From Acidobacteriota bacterium (GTDB taxonomy: Bacteria > Acidobacteriota > Vicinamibacteria > Vicinamibacterales > CAVVIG01), in the NCBI GenBank assembly GCA_023265175.1, contig JAHFUI010000015.1, positions 1-45,620 of the forward strand: DNA of 45,620 nt, read 5' to 3'. Positions 16,614 to 25,253 of the stretch are shown here, one piece after another. The notes under the pieces were generated by a model. The model was given only the letters and a program-made list of their open reading frames with translations, did not search any database and had not been told where the DNA came from. How positions within the stretch are numbered: the stretch's first letter is position 1; the number at the start of each line of letters is the position of its first letter. Made by a program: the position numbers and the translations under genes.

Positions 16614-17888
16614 TCAACGGTCATCGGAAAACGCCCCGGCGGCGCGCGGTGGCCGTGTGAACAGACCATCGCGCAGCTGGGCGAATCGAGCGTCGCCTCT
16701 CAAGCCGTCCATCTTCGGATCCCGGTCGATCGCATAGAGGCGCGACGAATTTTCGGTGACCGCCCGTTCCAGCTCCACGAACGCTTCGTCCCGCCGACCG
16801 ATGGTGTCTCGAAACACCGCCATGAAGTACGCGTCGACGTACTCCGAGCGCCGCAAGTGCTCGAGCCCCTGCAGGAGCGATTGCGCTTCGGCGAGCCGTC
16901 CCATCTTCGCCAGGCAGACGCCTTCGTGCGCGCGCAGCCACGCGAGATCCGGCGCCATGACCGACGCAATCCGGTACTCGGCCAGCGCGTCGTCGAGCCG
17001 GCCCGCAAACTCCAGTGCCTGCGCGTAGATCGTGCGCCCGGCGGGCAAGTACGGATGCAGTTCGACCGCTTTGACGCCGAGTGCGACGGCTTCGTTGAAT
17101 TCGCGGCGCCAGAATCGTACGGTCGCCTCCGTCATCGGCAGCATCGGCCATAGCGGGTCGGCGAGGTATCCGCGCTTCACGATGTTCAGCGCTTCATCGG
17201 TGCGCTCGAGCGTGCCGTAGAGCATCGCCAGACGAACGTAGGTTGACGGCAGCGTCGGATCCTCGCTGAGCGTCTGCAGAAACTCCGCTTCGGCTTCGTC
17301 GTGCCGCCGCTCGAACATGTGCAGGCCGTGCGCGCGACTGCAGCGGAGAAGCGGCGTCGGGTCCCCCAGCGCCAGGGCCTGCGTGTGCGCTTCGAGAAAG
17401 CCCTGGTACATGATGCGCGGCGGCAACATCCCGAACGTCGCGAGGGTCAGGTACGACTCGGACAGCCCTTCGAACGCCCGCCGATCGGACGGCGACTGCT
17501 CGGCGGCCTCACGAAAGCAGTCGATCGCGCGCTCGAACCCCGCGCGCGTCCGGCGGCTCCAGAAGTGCCAGCCCTTTCTCACGAGCTCGTCGGACTTCGG
17601 CACCTCGAGCCGGTATCCGACTTTCGGCCGCGTCGTGATCCAGCGTCCGTGCTCCTGCAGGCTTCGCTTGACTTCGCCGACCGTCACGTCGACGGTGTGG
17701 CGCGAGACGGACGTGCCGTGCCACGCCTCGGCGATCATCTGCTCGTGGCGAATGGTCTGGCCGCTGTGCCGCAGCAGCATCAACAGCGCTTGCAGCGCCT
17801 GCGGGCGCAGCCTGATTTCCTCGCCGTCGCGAAGCAGACGAGTGGCCGACGTATCGAGGGCGAACGGTCCAAATGTGATATCGGGCAC
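16614..17888 (-). CDS. winged-helix (OmpR/CadC-type) regulator with TPR domain
   Basis: About 424 residues from a GTG at 17888. Residues 1-95 form a winged helix: ITFGPFALDTSATRLLRDGE, LRPQALQALLMLLRHSGQTI, HTVDVTVGEVKRSLQEHG, TTRPKVGYRLEV, which is the CadC/ToxR-type DNA-binding domain without a response-regulator receiver. The rest is a run of TPR-like helices (AIDCFREAAEQSPSDRRAFE, LEFAGRLDDALAEYRIASVM, AEAQSLLQGLEHL). No transmembrane segment is present, so it is cytosolic. A longer upstream frame exists but lacks similarity, so the GTG at the start of the wing domain is preferred. It is divergent from the TonB-receptor remnant at 18039, which was possibly its former target. Confidence 0.82.
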   Translation of the reverse strand: MPDITFGPFALDTSATRLLRDGEEIRLRPQALQALLMLLRHSGQTIRHEQMIAEAWHGTSVSRHTVDVTVGEVKRSLQEHGRWITTRPKVGYRLEVPKSDELVRKGWHFWSRRTRAGFERAIDCFREAAEQSPSDRRAFEGLSESYLTLATFGMLPPRIMYQGFLEAHTQALALGDPTPLLRCSRAHGLHMFERRHDEAEAEFLQTLSEDPTLPSTYVRLAMLYGTLERTDEALNIVKRGYLADPLWPMLPMTEATVRFWRREFNEAVALGVKAVELHPYLPAGRTIYAQALEFAGRLDDALAEYRIASVMAPDLAWLRAHEGVCLAKMGRLAEAQSLLQGLEHLRRSEYVDAYFMAVFRDTIGRRDEAFVELERAVTENSSRLYAIDRDPKMDGLRGDARFAQLRDGLFTRPPRAAGAFSDDR

Positions 17889-17900
17889 GTGCGGAGAACT

Positions 17901-17959
17901 TTGACGGCTTCTTGCACATCCCGTCAAGACGTACAAACCGAGATTTGATCGCTTCTTGC
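17901..17959. promoter_or_regulatory. candidate operator: inverted and direct repeats between divergent genes
   Basis: Inverted arms TTGACGG/CCGTCAA (17901-17907, 17921-17927) and a direct repeat GCTTCTTGC at 17907-17915 and 17951-17959, spaced 44 bp (about four helical turns). It sits 12 bp upstream of the winged-helix regulator start and before the divergent TonB-receptor remnant. Autoregulation is plausible but unproven. Confidence 0.4.
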
Positions 17960-18038
17960 GCGGCGCGTCACAGCCGAGACCCCACAACGAATGGGTAGAA
18001 TAGCGCTGTTTGTCGCCCAACTGAACCAAGGAGGTATC

Positions 18039-18420
18039 ATGCGGACATTCGGTGCGGCGCTGTTCATCCTCCTCGCGCTGACGCTTCTGCCGGCCGCGGC
18101 CCGTGCGCAAGCTTCCCCCGCCGGCGTTGTGAAAGATTCCTCTGGAGCCGTCCTTCCCTGCGTGACCGTGGAAGCCTCGAGCCCGGTCCTGATCGAGAAG
18201 GTCCGCGCGGCGGTCACCGAGGCGGTGGCCAGTACCGCATCGTCGATCTCCGCGCCGGGACCTACACGCTGACCTTCACGCTGACCGGATTCAGCACCGT
18301 CAGACGCGACGGCGTCGGTCCGCACGCCGACGCTCCGCCTCACCGCGCAGGTGAACACGCGCAACAAGTTCATGCTGTTCTGGGACGAGCAGATGCCGTG
18401 CGAAGGCGCGGCGTTCCAGG
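18039..18420 (+). pseudogene. TonB-dependent receptor remnant (carboxypeptidase-like N-domain plus barrel scrap)
   Basis: AAGGAGG followed by ATG 18039 gives MRTFGAALFILLALTLLPAA (signal) and SPAGVVKDSSGAVLPCVTVE, the opening of a carboxypeptidase-regulatory-like domain. Near 18225 the reading moves to another frame, GQYRIVDLRAGTYTLTFTLT then GFSTVRRDG, and near 18351 to VNTRNKFMLFWDEQMPCEGA, which belongs to the middle of the outer-membrane barrel in relatives of about 1000 residues. More than 90% of the gene is therefore missing. The strong ribosome-binding site at the front suggests the promoter and 5' end are intact. Confidence 0.75.
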
Positions 18421-19335
18421 GCGTCGTTCGAAGCGAAGACCAGCGGCGCCACGATTCACGGCGTCGTCGGCGGGTCGTGACCGCCGCTGCTGCTGATGCA
18501 CGGCGCCCCTCAAAGCCACGCGTCGTGGCGGATCGTCGCGCCGCAGTTGGCGAAGACGCACACGGTGATCGCGCCCGACCTGCGCGGCTACGGCGACAGC
18601 AGCAAGCCCGGCGACGGCGAGAATCACGCGAATTACTCGAAGCGCGTCATGGCGCTCGATCAGGTCGAGGTGATGAAGCACTTCGGGTTCGATCGGTTCC
18701 CGGTCGTCGGCCACGACCGCGGCGGCCGCGTCGGTCATCGCATGGCGCTCGATCATCCCGACAAGGTCACACACCTGGTGGTGCTCGACATCGTGCCGAC
18801 GTATTACGTCTACACGCACGTCACGATAGATTTCATCCAAGCGTATTTCCACTGGTTCAACAACGTGCGAGCCGCGCCGGGGCCCGAGAACGATATCAAG
18901 ACGCAGAACGAGGCCGCGCTCGCACGCGCGACGTCGGAGATTCAGAAGGAATACCTGCGGACCGCCGCGCAGCCGGAAAACATCCGCGCGATGTGCGAGG
19001 ACTACCGGGCCGGGCCGTCGATCGACCTCAAGCATGACGAAGCGGACTTGAACAAGAAGATCGCCTGCCCGCTGCTGACGCTGTGGGGCGAGCGCGGTCC
19101 GATGGGCCGGATCTACGACGTGCTGGCGATCTGGAAAGAGCGCGGCACGAGGGTCACCGGCAAAGGCCTGCCCGGTGGGCACAACCTGCAGGAAGACGTT
19201 CCGGGTCTGGTGTTCGCGGAAGTCACCGTGCTGGTAAGGATTTTAACCTCGAGATCAATCCGCATGAGCTCGATGGAACGCATATACGCGTCGCTTCCAG
19301 CGCCTCACCTCGCCGGCGCGGTCGAGCACTCGTAG
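18421..19335 (+). pseudogene. alpha/beta hydrolase (haloacetate-dehalogenase-like) with nonsense codon and lost N-terminus
   Basis: The frame reads FEAKTSGATIHGVVGGS, stop TGA (18478-18480), then PPLLLMHGAPQSHASWRIVA, where relatives have a glycine codon. A single GGA-to-TGA change would explain it. After that the hydrolase is intact: IAPDLRGYGDSSKP, VVGHDRGGRVGHRMALDHPD with nucleophile Asp in GHDRGG, LLTLWGERG and PGGHNLQEDVP with the catalytic His. This matches fluoroacetate/haloacetate dehalogenase-like enzymes. The first roughly 25 residues are replaced by the TonB-receptor scrap, and the last 35 codons run into unrelated sequence. An ATG at 18496 could still start a protein lacking the first beta strands. 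No SECIS-like hairpin follows this TGA, so it is not a selenocysteine codon. Confidence 0.65.
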
Positions 19336-21101
19336 GAACCGGCCGACGCCGAAGCTCCTCCCCGGTGCCGCGGATAGGACGGATAGGAGCACAGCGGAAG
19401 GCTCTTGTCGCCTGCTGTGACCGTCACAGACATGGCAGGAGCCACGTTGTTCTCGACCCAATCGAAGAGGAGGCCGAGCTGGTCGAAGCGGTTTGGAATC
19501 GGCTGTGACGGAATCGCACGGCCGTCGCCATCGACGCCGTAGTTGGTGCCGGTCAGGCCATGCCCGGTTTGCGGCATCACGAACAGGCGAGCGAACCGAT
19601 CGACCGTGGCACGACCCATCTTGTCCCGCACCGATTGGTAATAGTCCAACTGAGCACCCGGTGACGCCAGCGTATCGTTGGTGCCGATGGTGACGATCAT
19701 TTTGCCGCCACGCTTCTGAAACACTGACAGATCCGGGTTCGTGGAATCGAGAACCGCCGACAGTTCCTGCCGCCGCTGGCTGAACACGCCGGCTTCGACG
19801 TAGTCGAGCGGATTGGCCGACAGGTTCTGCATCAGGAACCCGACCACACCCAGAACTCCGAGATGCGAGTGCATCGGGGCACCCTCTGCCGCACCGTCCT
19901 GGCCCTTGAAGCGTGAACTGAGGATCAGCCCGCTGCCCGACGGGTCGGTGTTGGGTACCCACATGCCGAACGTGCGCGTGGCGTTTGCGAGCGGTGTGGC
20001 GAACGGATAGCGCGAGTAGGTGAACTCCAACGTCGAGATCTGGCCATCGGTCAGGCAGGCGATCGCGCTCGTGTCCGCAGGGTCCGGATCCACGTTGTTC
20101 GGACAGCGCTTGGCTGCCCACGGCCGCCGGTTCCGCGCGCCCTGGGTCACGTCGAAGACGGCGCGGCACGCCATGTAGTTGTTGATGATCCCGTCGGCGA
20201 GGCCGTCGAGCGCATCGCATTGCCGCATGAACTCGCCACGAATGGCGTTGACCTTGGCCGGCGTGACCCAGTTGGCCACACGTTTCTCGCGGATGCGTAT
20301 CAGCTCGGGCGCCAGCATCAACGTCGAGAAGCTGACGATCGGCACGTTGGCGCTCACGCCGTCGTAATCGGCTGGATAGCGCTGGGCCACGGTGAGCGCC
20401 TCGCGGCCGCCCTGCGACGTCCCGATGTAGTAGTTGAACCGAGGCCGCGCGCCGTACATCCGCTGAATGATGACCATCGCGGCGTCGTGCGTCTTCTTCA
20501 TCTGCGCGTAGCCGAGGTTCGCGATCGCCTCGTCGTTAAGCGCCCACTCGTCCGACGCCTCACCCGCCGTGGGCGCGGGTGCGGGCGCTGGTCCACCGCC
20601 GCGGCGTCCCGGCGGAAACGCCAGCTGATGCCCCGAATCGCTGCCGTAGGTGGTAAAGCCGCGCGCCAGCATTGAGGAGCCTGGTCCAGGTCCGCCGCCC
20701 GTGAGGTTGGGGATGATGCCGTTGATCCCTGCTCCGCCCATCTGCGCCGCCCGGCCGCTCCACGATGCCGGCAGGACGACGCGGAAGTTGATCGGCCGTG
20801 CCGTACGGCTCGTATCGACCGGCGCCATCGAACCGTCGACACGACAATGAGCAGCCACGGCATTGTCGGCCTCGACCCACGCCGGAGGCGACAGCGTCAC
20901 GCTCCGGATGGACTCTCCGATGGCCGACGCCGCAATGGTCGCTCCAAGCTTCTCAGCGGTGCAGTCGCCGGCCGTGATGGCGACAACCCCAACAGTGGCC
21001 ACGGCCGCGGACGCGTCCGTGCGCGGCCGTTGCGCGCCGACTCGCGGCGGCGCGGCGCACACGCCCGCAATCAAGACGATCCCAAGAGTCCGGTGACGCA
21101 T
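19305..21101 (-). CDS. exported tannase / feruloyl-esterase family hydrolase
   Basis: 598 residues with a signal peptide (IVLIAGVCAAPPRVGAQ). The catalytic serine is S229 in YYIGTSQGGREALTVAQRYP, and the charge-relay His lies in MPQTGHGLTG near residue 540. GDCTAEKLG and HCRVDGSMAP near the start, WAAKRCPNN..DPADTSAIACLTDGQISTLE and a cysteine-rich arrangement match the tannase/feruloyl esterase family, which releases gallate or hydroxycinnamates from plant esters. It starts 2 bp after the end of the upstream exported-protein gene, so the two are one operon. Its 3' end overlaps the tail of the broken hydrolase on the other strand. Confidence 0.88.
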   Translation of the reverse strand: MRHRTLGIVLIAGVCAAPPRVGAQRPRTDASAAVATVGVVAITAGDCTAEKLGATIAASAIGESIRSVTLSPPAWVEADNAVAAHCRVDGSMAPVDTSRTARPINFRVVLPASWSGRAAQMGGAGINGIIPNLTGGGPGPGSSMLARGFTTYGSDSGHQLAFPPGRRGGGPAPAPAPTAGEASDEWALNDEAIANLGYAQMKKTHDAAMVIIQRMYGARPRFNYYIGTSQGGREALTVAQRYPADYDGVSANVPIVSFSTLMLAPELIRIREKRVANWVTPAKVNAIRGEFMRQCDALDGLADGIINNYMACRAVFDVTQGARNRRPWAAKRCPNNVDPDPADTSAIACLTDGQISTLEFTYSRYPFATPLANATRTFGMWVPNTDPSGSGLILSSRFKGQDGAAEGAPMHSHLGVLGVVGFLMQNLSANPLDYVEAGVFSQRRQELSAVLDSTNPDLSVFQKRGGKMIVTIGTNDTLASPGAQLDYYQSVRDKMGRATVDRFARLFVMPQTGHGLTGTNYGVDGDGRAIPSQPIPNRFDQLGLLFDWVENNVAPAMSVTVTAGDKSLPLCSYPSYPRHRGGASASAGSYECSTAPAR

Positions 21102-21103
21102 GT

Positions 21104-22153
21104 CTATTTCTCCTCCTGCTGCCGTCGCGATTCGCCCGTGCCCGACATCCGCTCGAGGTGGCGCGCCGCGGAGAGCATGTTCGACATGCCGAAGTTCCCC
21201 TCATGACAGGCGTACTCGAACACCCCGGCATCTCTCGGCCGCCCCTTCAAGTCGAGCGCGGCGGTCCACGGTGCAGTCCACGTGGCCGGATCGATGAACG
21301 TAACCTGATACTCGATGGAGTCCCGCCCGGTGCGTGTGAACCGCTCGATCAGCCTTAGTCCGGGCGTGGATCCGCGCGTGTTTGCCTTGAGATTCGTCGA
21401 TTCGACGACCAGCGTCGTGCCCTCCCAACGGCCACGCGCGTCGCCCATGTACATTCGAATAGCTGGCGACAATGGCAAGTCGCGGCGCGGCGAGGGATCC
21501 ACGGGGATGACGCGCGTGTCGTGAATCAGCTCGTACGTGATGGCGACGTACCCCTGACTTTGGATGATCCGCATGTTGGCGTTGTAGACGGCTGGAAACA
21601 TCGCGTCCGGAAAGCCTCCACCGTGGACGATGCACCGGACGCCGAGGCCGTAGTCTTCGTACGAGTCGCACGGTTCGCCGCCCAGCAGGCTGCCGCACCT
21701 TTGCAGGATCGGGAACGGACTGCTCTGCGGCGTGCGGCGCGGAAGGCGGCCATCCGGCGGGTCGATCACCAACGACGTGCGCCGCGAGGTCGTGTTGTAT
21801 TCGCGCCAATGAGGAATCGGCGCGTTCGGTCCGTCCACCTTGCCGGAGAGCACATCGACGCGCGCGAGATCGCGCGCATCGCGGAGGCGGACGTCGTCGA
21901 GCCGCCTGGCGTACTCGTCGTCGGTCAGGAATCGGCGGGTACCGAACTGCGCTGGACGCTCGAATGGCACCCCGTACTCGCCTTCGCTCGTCCACTCGCC
22001 CTGCACGTCGGGGTCGCCCCACGGCGTGCGCTCGCTCCACGTTCCTGGACGGCTCGTCTGTACGCGAGCTGGACGCGTTTGCGCCACGAGGTGCATTGAC
22101 GCCGTGATTGCCAACACGCCTGCCGTAATCGTCGACGTCATCCGACCGTTCAT
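21104..22153 (-). CDS. exported hypothetical protein, operon partner of the tannase
   Basis: 349 residues with a signal peptide (AGVLAITASMHLVAQ). The mature part begins TWSERTPWGDPDVQGEWTSEGEYGVPFERP, with RRFLTDDEYARRLDDVRLRD and FPILQRCGSLLGGEPCDSYE following. WEGTTLVVESTNLKANTRGS and LRLIERFTRTGRDSIEYQVT resemble the end of the exported proteins at 11454 and 23380 (GDTLVV..., FRDDLW...), so it is a distant member of that recurrent acidobacterial group. Function unknown. It precedes the tannase by 2 bp and is probably co-translated with it. Confidence 0.82.
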   Translation of the reverse strand: MNGRMTSTITAGVLAITASMHLVAQTRPARVQTSRPGTWSERTPWGDPDVQGEWTSEGEYGVPFERPAQFGTRRFLTDDEYARRLDDVRLRDARDLARVDVLSGKVDGPNAPIPHWREYNTTSRRTSLVIDPPDGRLPRRTPQSSPFPILQRCGSLLGGEPCDSYEDYGLGVRCIVHGGGFPDAMFPAVYNANMRIIQSQGYVAITYELIHDTRVIPVDPSPRRDLPLSPAIRMYMGDARGRWEGTTLVVESTNLKANTRGSTPGLRLIERFTRTGRDSIEYQVTFIDPATWTAPWTAALDLKGRPRDAGVFEYACHEGNFGMSNMLSAARHLERMSGTGESRRQQEEK

Positions 22154-22190
22154 CTCGTTGCTCCTGCTGTCGGCCGAGTTCAGAGCGGGT

Positions 22191-23063
22191 TCACTGCCTG
22201 CCCGCTGCGGGTTGCACGGCCCTCACCTCCACGACGATGCCGTTGTTGTCGGCGAAGCGGACGACGTCGGGCTCGTCTGGGGCTGGAAGCACTCCCACGC
22301 CAAGCTCTCGCAGGCGCATCTCGAGTGCGCCGTGGTCGAACGGCGCGACCTTGATCGCGTAGTGGGCGATCATGGGCACCTGCCCTCCCGCCGCTTCCAT
22401 CAGGCCCAGCCGCGTATTGCGATCCAAGTGGAACCAGACCCGCCCGTTCGCATCGCGGGGCCGCTCCGCCGCAGCGCCGTACAGCAGCCGGTAGTACGGC
22501 AGCGAGTGATCGAAGCTGCTGACACGCAGCACGACGTGATCGACACCGCGGGGCGTGAGCAGCCCGTCGTGCTCGACCGGCAGCGAGGAGGGGACGGCCG
22601 CGGTCACCAGACCCGCCGGCGGCTGAAACAGCTGCAGCTCGAGCCGGTCCGGATCGGGCCACATCCCGGTTGGCCCCGCCGCCGCTACGCCGAAGCCGCC
22701 CGATTGCAGCGTACCGGCCATTCCGGCCCTGTCGTAGACCTTCGCGAGTACGCAGTAGTGGCCGATTACCGGTGCGCGCCCACCAGCGGCGCCGATGGCG
22801 ATGTAGCCGACCTGTCGATCAGCCGGAAGATCGCCGAGCAGCACGAAGTAGCGCAGCGTCTCGCGCACCGGCTGCTGGTGCAGCGCGGACGTGAAGATCC
22901 GCGCGTAGAAGCGCGCCGATGCCGCCGGATCCGGAACGACGATATCGAGATGCTCGAGGCCCAGGTTGTGGAGCGGCAGCGCATTCGGCGGCGTCGTTTG
23001 GGCCTGGACGCCGAGACTGAGCGTGGCGGAAATAATCCCGGCCACGAGCATTGCGCGACTCAT
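22191..23063 (-). CDS. exported protein with two VOC (glyoxalase-like) domains
   Basis: 290 residues, signal peptide MLVAGIISATLSLGVQAQ. The first vicinal-oxygen-chelate module is LGLEHLDIVVPDPAASARFY...LRYFVLLGDLP...GHYCVLAKVYD; the second is VDHVVLRVSSFDHSLPYYRL...RVWFHLDRNTRLGL...HYAIKVAPFD and VRFADNNGIVVEVRAVQP. Putative metal ligands (His in LEHLDIVV, His in VDHVVL, and Glu in VVEVRAV) are present. VOC proteins include dioxygenases, lyases and antibiotic-binding proteins. Export of such a protein is uncommon outside acidobacteria and relatives. It is separated by 37 bp from the downstream exported-protein/tannase genes, so it may be the first gene of that operon. Confidence 0.8.
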   Translation of the reverse strand: MSRAMLVAGIISATLSLGVQAQTTPPNALPLHNLGLEHLDIVVPDPAASARFYARIFTSALHQQPVRETLRYFVLLGDLPADRQVGYIAIGAAGGRAPVIGHYCVLAKVYDRAGMAGTLQSGGFGVAAAGPTGMWPDPDRLELQLFQPPAGLVTAAVPSSLPVEHDGLLTPRGVDHVVLRVSSFDHSLPYYRLLYGAAAERPRDANGRVWFHLDRNTRLGLMEAAGGQVPMIAHYAIKVAPFDHGALEMRLRELGVGVLPAPDEPDVVRFADNNGIVVEVRAVQPAAGRQ

Positions 23064-23379
23064 CTTTCCTCACCTTTCGGCTGCATGATGGGCGCGGCGT
23101 GAACGAGCCCGGACGGTACACCATGATCCTCCGGCGCTCGGCTCCGGCGAAGCAAATAACCGTCAAATCTCAGCCGGTCCTTCAGATCCAGTCCCAAATC
23201 CTGTTTGACCTCACAGTTGCGGGTGTAGCATTGCGTCGGATCGCTTAGTAAAGCGCAGGCACCTCCGCCGGTCACGATCCACTCCGCCCGGGCCGACGAC
23301 GGGCGCACCAACGACATGGCGGTCACGTATCGATTCGCGGGAACTGGAACCTCGCGGCGAAATCAGGAGGAATCAGGTC

Positions 23380-24189
23380 ATGCCTGTCAAGTTGCTTCTG
23401 CCGTGTGTCGCGGCGTTGATCGTCGCCGCGCTCCCGGGAACGGTGTCCGGCCAATGGCTGGATTACCCCACACCGGGCGTGCCACGCACATCGGACGGCA
23501 AGCCCAACATGTCAGCGCCCGCGCCGCGGACCGCCGACGGGAAACCGGACCTGAGCGGCATGTGGGGCTGGGAGACTCGCGCGAACTGCGGCGCCCACTG
23601 CAACGATACGCAGATCTCGCGCGAGTTCATCAACATCGCCGCCAGCCTGAAGGAACGCTTGCCCTACCAGCCGGAGGTGGCGGACTTGGTGAAGACACGA
23701 ACGGCGTCGCAGGACGCGGATCCCAATGTCCATTGCATGCCGCGTGGCGCTCCGCGAATCTGGACCGACGACTACTACAAGCGGATCGTTCAAGTTCCTG
23801 ACCGGGTGATCATCCTCACCGAGCGCAACATGCAGTATCGCCAGATCTTCACCGATGGACGGCCCCTTCCCGATGATCCGCACCCGACCTGGAACGGCTA
23901 CTCAACCGCGCGGTGGGAAGGGGACACGTTGGTGGTGCAGACCATCGGGTTCCGCGACGACCTGTGGCTGGATGCCAATGGGAACCCCCTGACGAGCGCG
24001 GCGAAGCTGACCGAGAGGATCCGCCGGCCGCGTTATGGGACGCTGGAAATCGAAATGACGATTGACGATCCGAAGTCCTACACTGCGGCCTGGACCGTAC
24101 AGCTGACCGAGCCGCTGGTGCTCGATAGCGAACTGCTGGACTACTACTGTCTCGAGAACGAGAAGGACTGGGCGCACATGGTGAAGTGA
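23380..24189 (+). CDS. exported protein of the GKPDFSGIW family, paralogue 2
   Basis: 269 residues; AGGAGGAAT precedes the ATG. Signal peptide ends near VSGQ, then WLDYPTPGVPRTSDGKPNMS, APAPRTADGKPDLSGMWGWE. The second half, QYRQIFTDGRPLPDDPHPTW then NGYSTARWEGDTLVVQTIGF then RDDLWLDANGNPL, matches the protein at 11454-12269 closely, including the C-terminal LENEKDW. Four cysteines occur in the variable central part. The function of the family is unknown. The 316 bp upstream (23064-23379) carry no gene and must hold promoters for this gene and the divergent VOC gene. Confidence 0.82.
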   Translation: MPVKLLLPCVAALIVAALPGTVSGQWLDYPTPGVPRTSDGKPNMSAPAPRTADGKPDLSGMWGWETRANCGAHCNDTQISREFINIAASLKERLPYQPEVADLVKTRTASQDADPNVHCMPRGAPRIWTDDYYKRIVQVPDRVIILTERNMQYRQIFTDGRPLPDDPHPTWNGYSTARWEGDTLVVQTIGFRDDLWLDANGNPLTSAAKLTERIRRPRYGTLEIEMTIDDPKSYTAAWTVQLTEPLVLDSELLDYYCLENEKDWAHMVK

Positions 24190-24292
24190 TCGCCTGGACC
24201 GCGTGCGCGCTCGGAGGCGCCACAGCCGACCGGAGCACTGCGCTGTTCTTGCTCCGGCCCGTCGGCGTCACGCGTCATAAGGGGACGCCTCA

Positions 24293-25228
24293 GTGACGGA
24301 CCACAACTACGACGTCGTGATCGCCGGGGCCGGCATCGCCGGCCTGACCGCGGGTCTGCTCTCGGCCAGGGCTGGGCGCCGCACGCGCGTGCTGACCGGC
24401 CCCGCGCTCGGGGGACATCTGCTGAGCATCGAGCATATCGACGGCTATCCCGGCTTTCCCGACGGGATCGCCGGCTACGATTTGTGTCCGATCGTACAGG
24501 AGCAGGCTGTCGCCGCCGGTGCGGAGTTCGGCGCGACGTCGGTCACGAGTCTCGCCGCCCACGAGGGCCGGTGGCGGGTGACCACCGGCGAGGGCGAGCT
24601 GCGGGCCGGAGTCGTCGTGGTGGCGACCGGCACGACGTCGAAGGCGCTCGGGATCCCGGGCGAGGCGCGACTGCGGGGCAAGGGCGTGAGCCACTGCGCG
24701 AGCTGTGACGGACCGCTGCTTCGCTCGCGCGCGGTCGGTGTGGTGGGGGGCGGAGATTCCGCGCTGCAGGAAGCGCTCACGCTGGCCCGGTTCGCGTCCC
24801 GGGTGATCGTCCTGCACCGCGGCACGACGCTCTCCGCGCAGGCCGCGTATCGCGAGCGCCTGCGCGATCACCAGAACCTCGAGGTGCGAACGAGCACGGT
24901 CGTCGAGGAAATGCTCGGCGACACCGTGCTCACGGGGGTCCGCACGCGAACGACGACCGACGGAACCGAGACCGACCTGGAGCTGGCCGGTCTGTTCGTT
25001 TACGTTGGATTGACGCCGGATACCGCGTGGCTGAACGGCACGCTCGATCTCGACTCGTCGGGAGGGATCCCGACCGATGACGCGATGCGCAGTCGTCTTC
25101 CGGGTCTGTTTGCGGCTGGGACGGTCCGATCCGGATCGGTCGGCCGGGCGGCTAGTGCGGCCGGCGACGGGGCGACGGCGGCAGTCGCCGCCGATCGGTA
25201 CTTGAGCGACGGCGCGTGGCGCGTGTGA
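24293..25228 (+). CDS. thioredoxin-reductase-like FAD/NAD(P) oxidoreductase
   Basis: 311 residues from a GTG start. FAD-binding GAGIAG at 11-16, the redox pair C135-A-S-C138 in HCASCDGPLL, the NAD(P)-binding VGGGDSALQEALTLARFASR, and GLFAAGTVRSG near the end (thioredoxin reductases usually have D in GVFAAGD; here T). Order and spacing follow the low-molecular-weight thioredoxin reductase fold. It ends 25 bp before the second selenoprotein, in the same direction, with no terminator between. The likely role is to pass electrons from NAD(P)H through FAD and the CxxC to the U-S-T-C centre of that protein; this is inference from position and chemistry. Confidence 0.88.
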   Translation: MTDHNYDVVIAGAGIAGLTAGLLSARAGRRTRVLTGPALGGHLLSIEHIDGYPGFPDGIAGYDLCPIVQEQAVAAGAEFGATSVTSLAAHEGRWRVTTGEGELRAGVVVVATGTTSKALGIPGEARLRGKGVSHCASCDGPLLRSRAVGVVGGGDSALQEALTLARFASRVIVLHRGTTLSAQAAYRERLRDHQNLEVRTSTVVEEMLGDTVLTGVRTRTTTDGTETDLELAGLFVYVGLTPDTAWLNGTLDLDSSGGIPTDDAMRSRLPGLFAAGTVRSGSVGRAASAAGDGATAAVAADRYLSDGAWRV

Positions 25229-25253
25229 TCACCGGCCGTCCAGGGAGTGTGAA

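Noticed and set aside
18478-18480. In-frame TGA in the hydrolase as a third selenocysteine codon
   Set aside because: Homologues need Gly there, no UxxC or UxxU context exists, and no SECIS-like hairpin follows.
23060-23326. 88-codon minus-strand ORF between the VOC and exported-protein genes
   Set aside because: It occupies the divergent promoter region, has no family resemblance I can support, and shows no ribosome-binding site.
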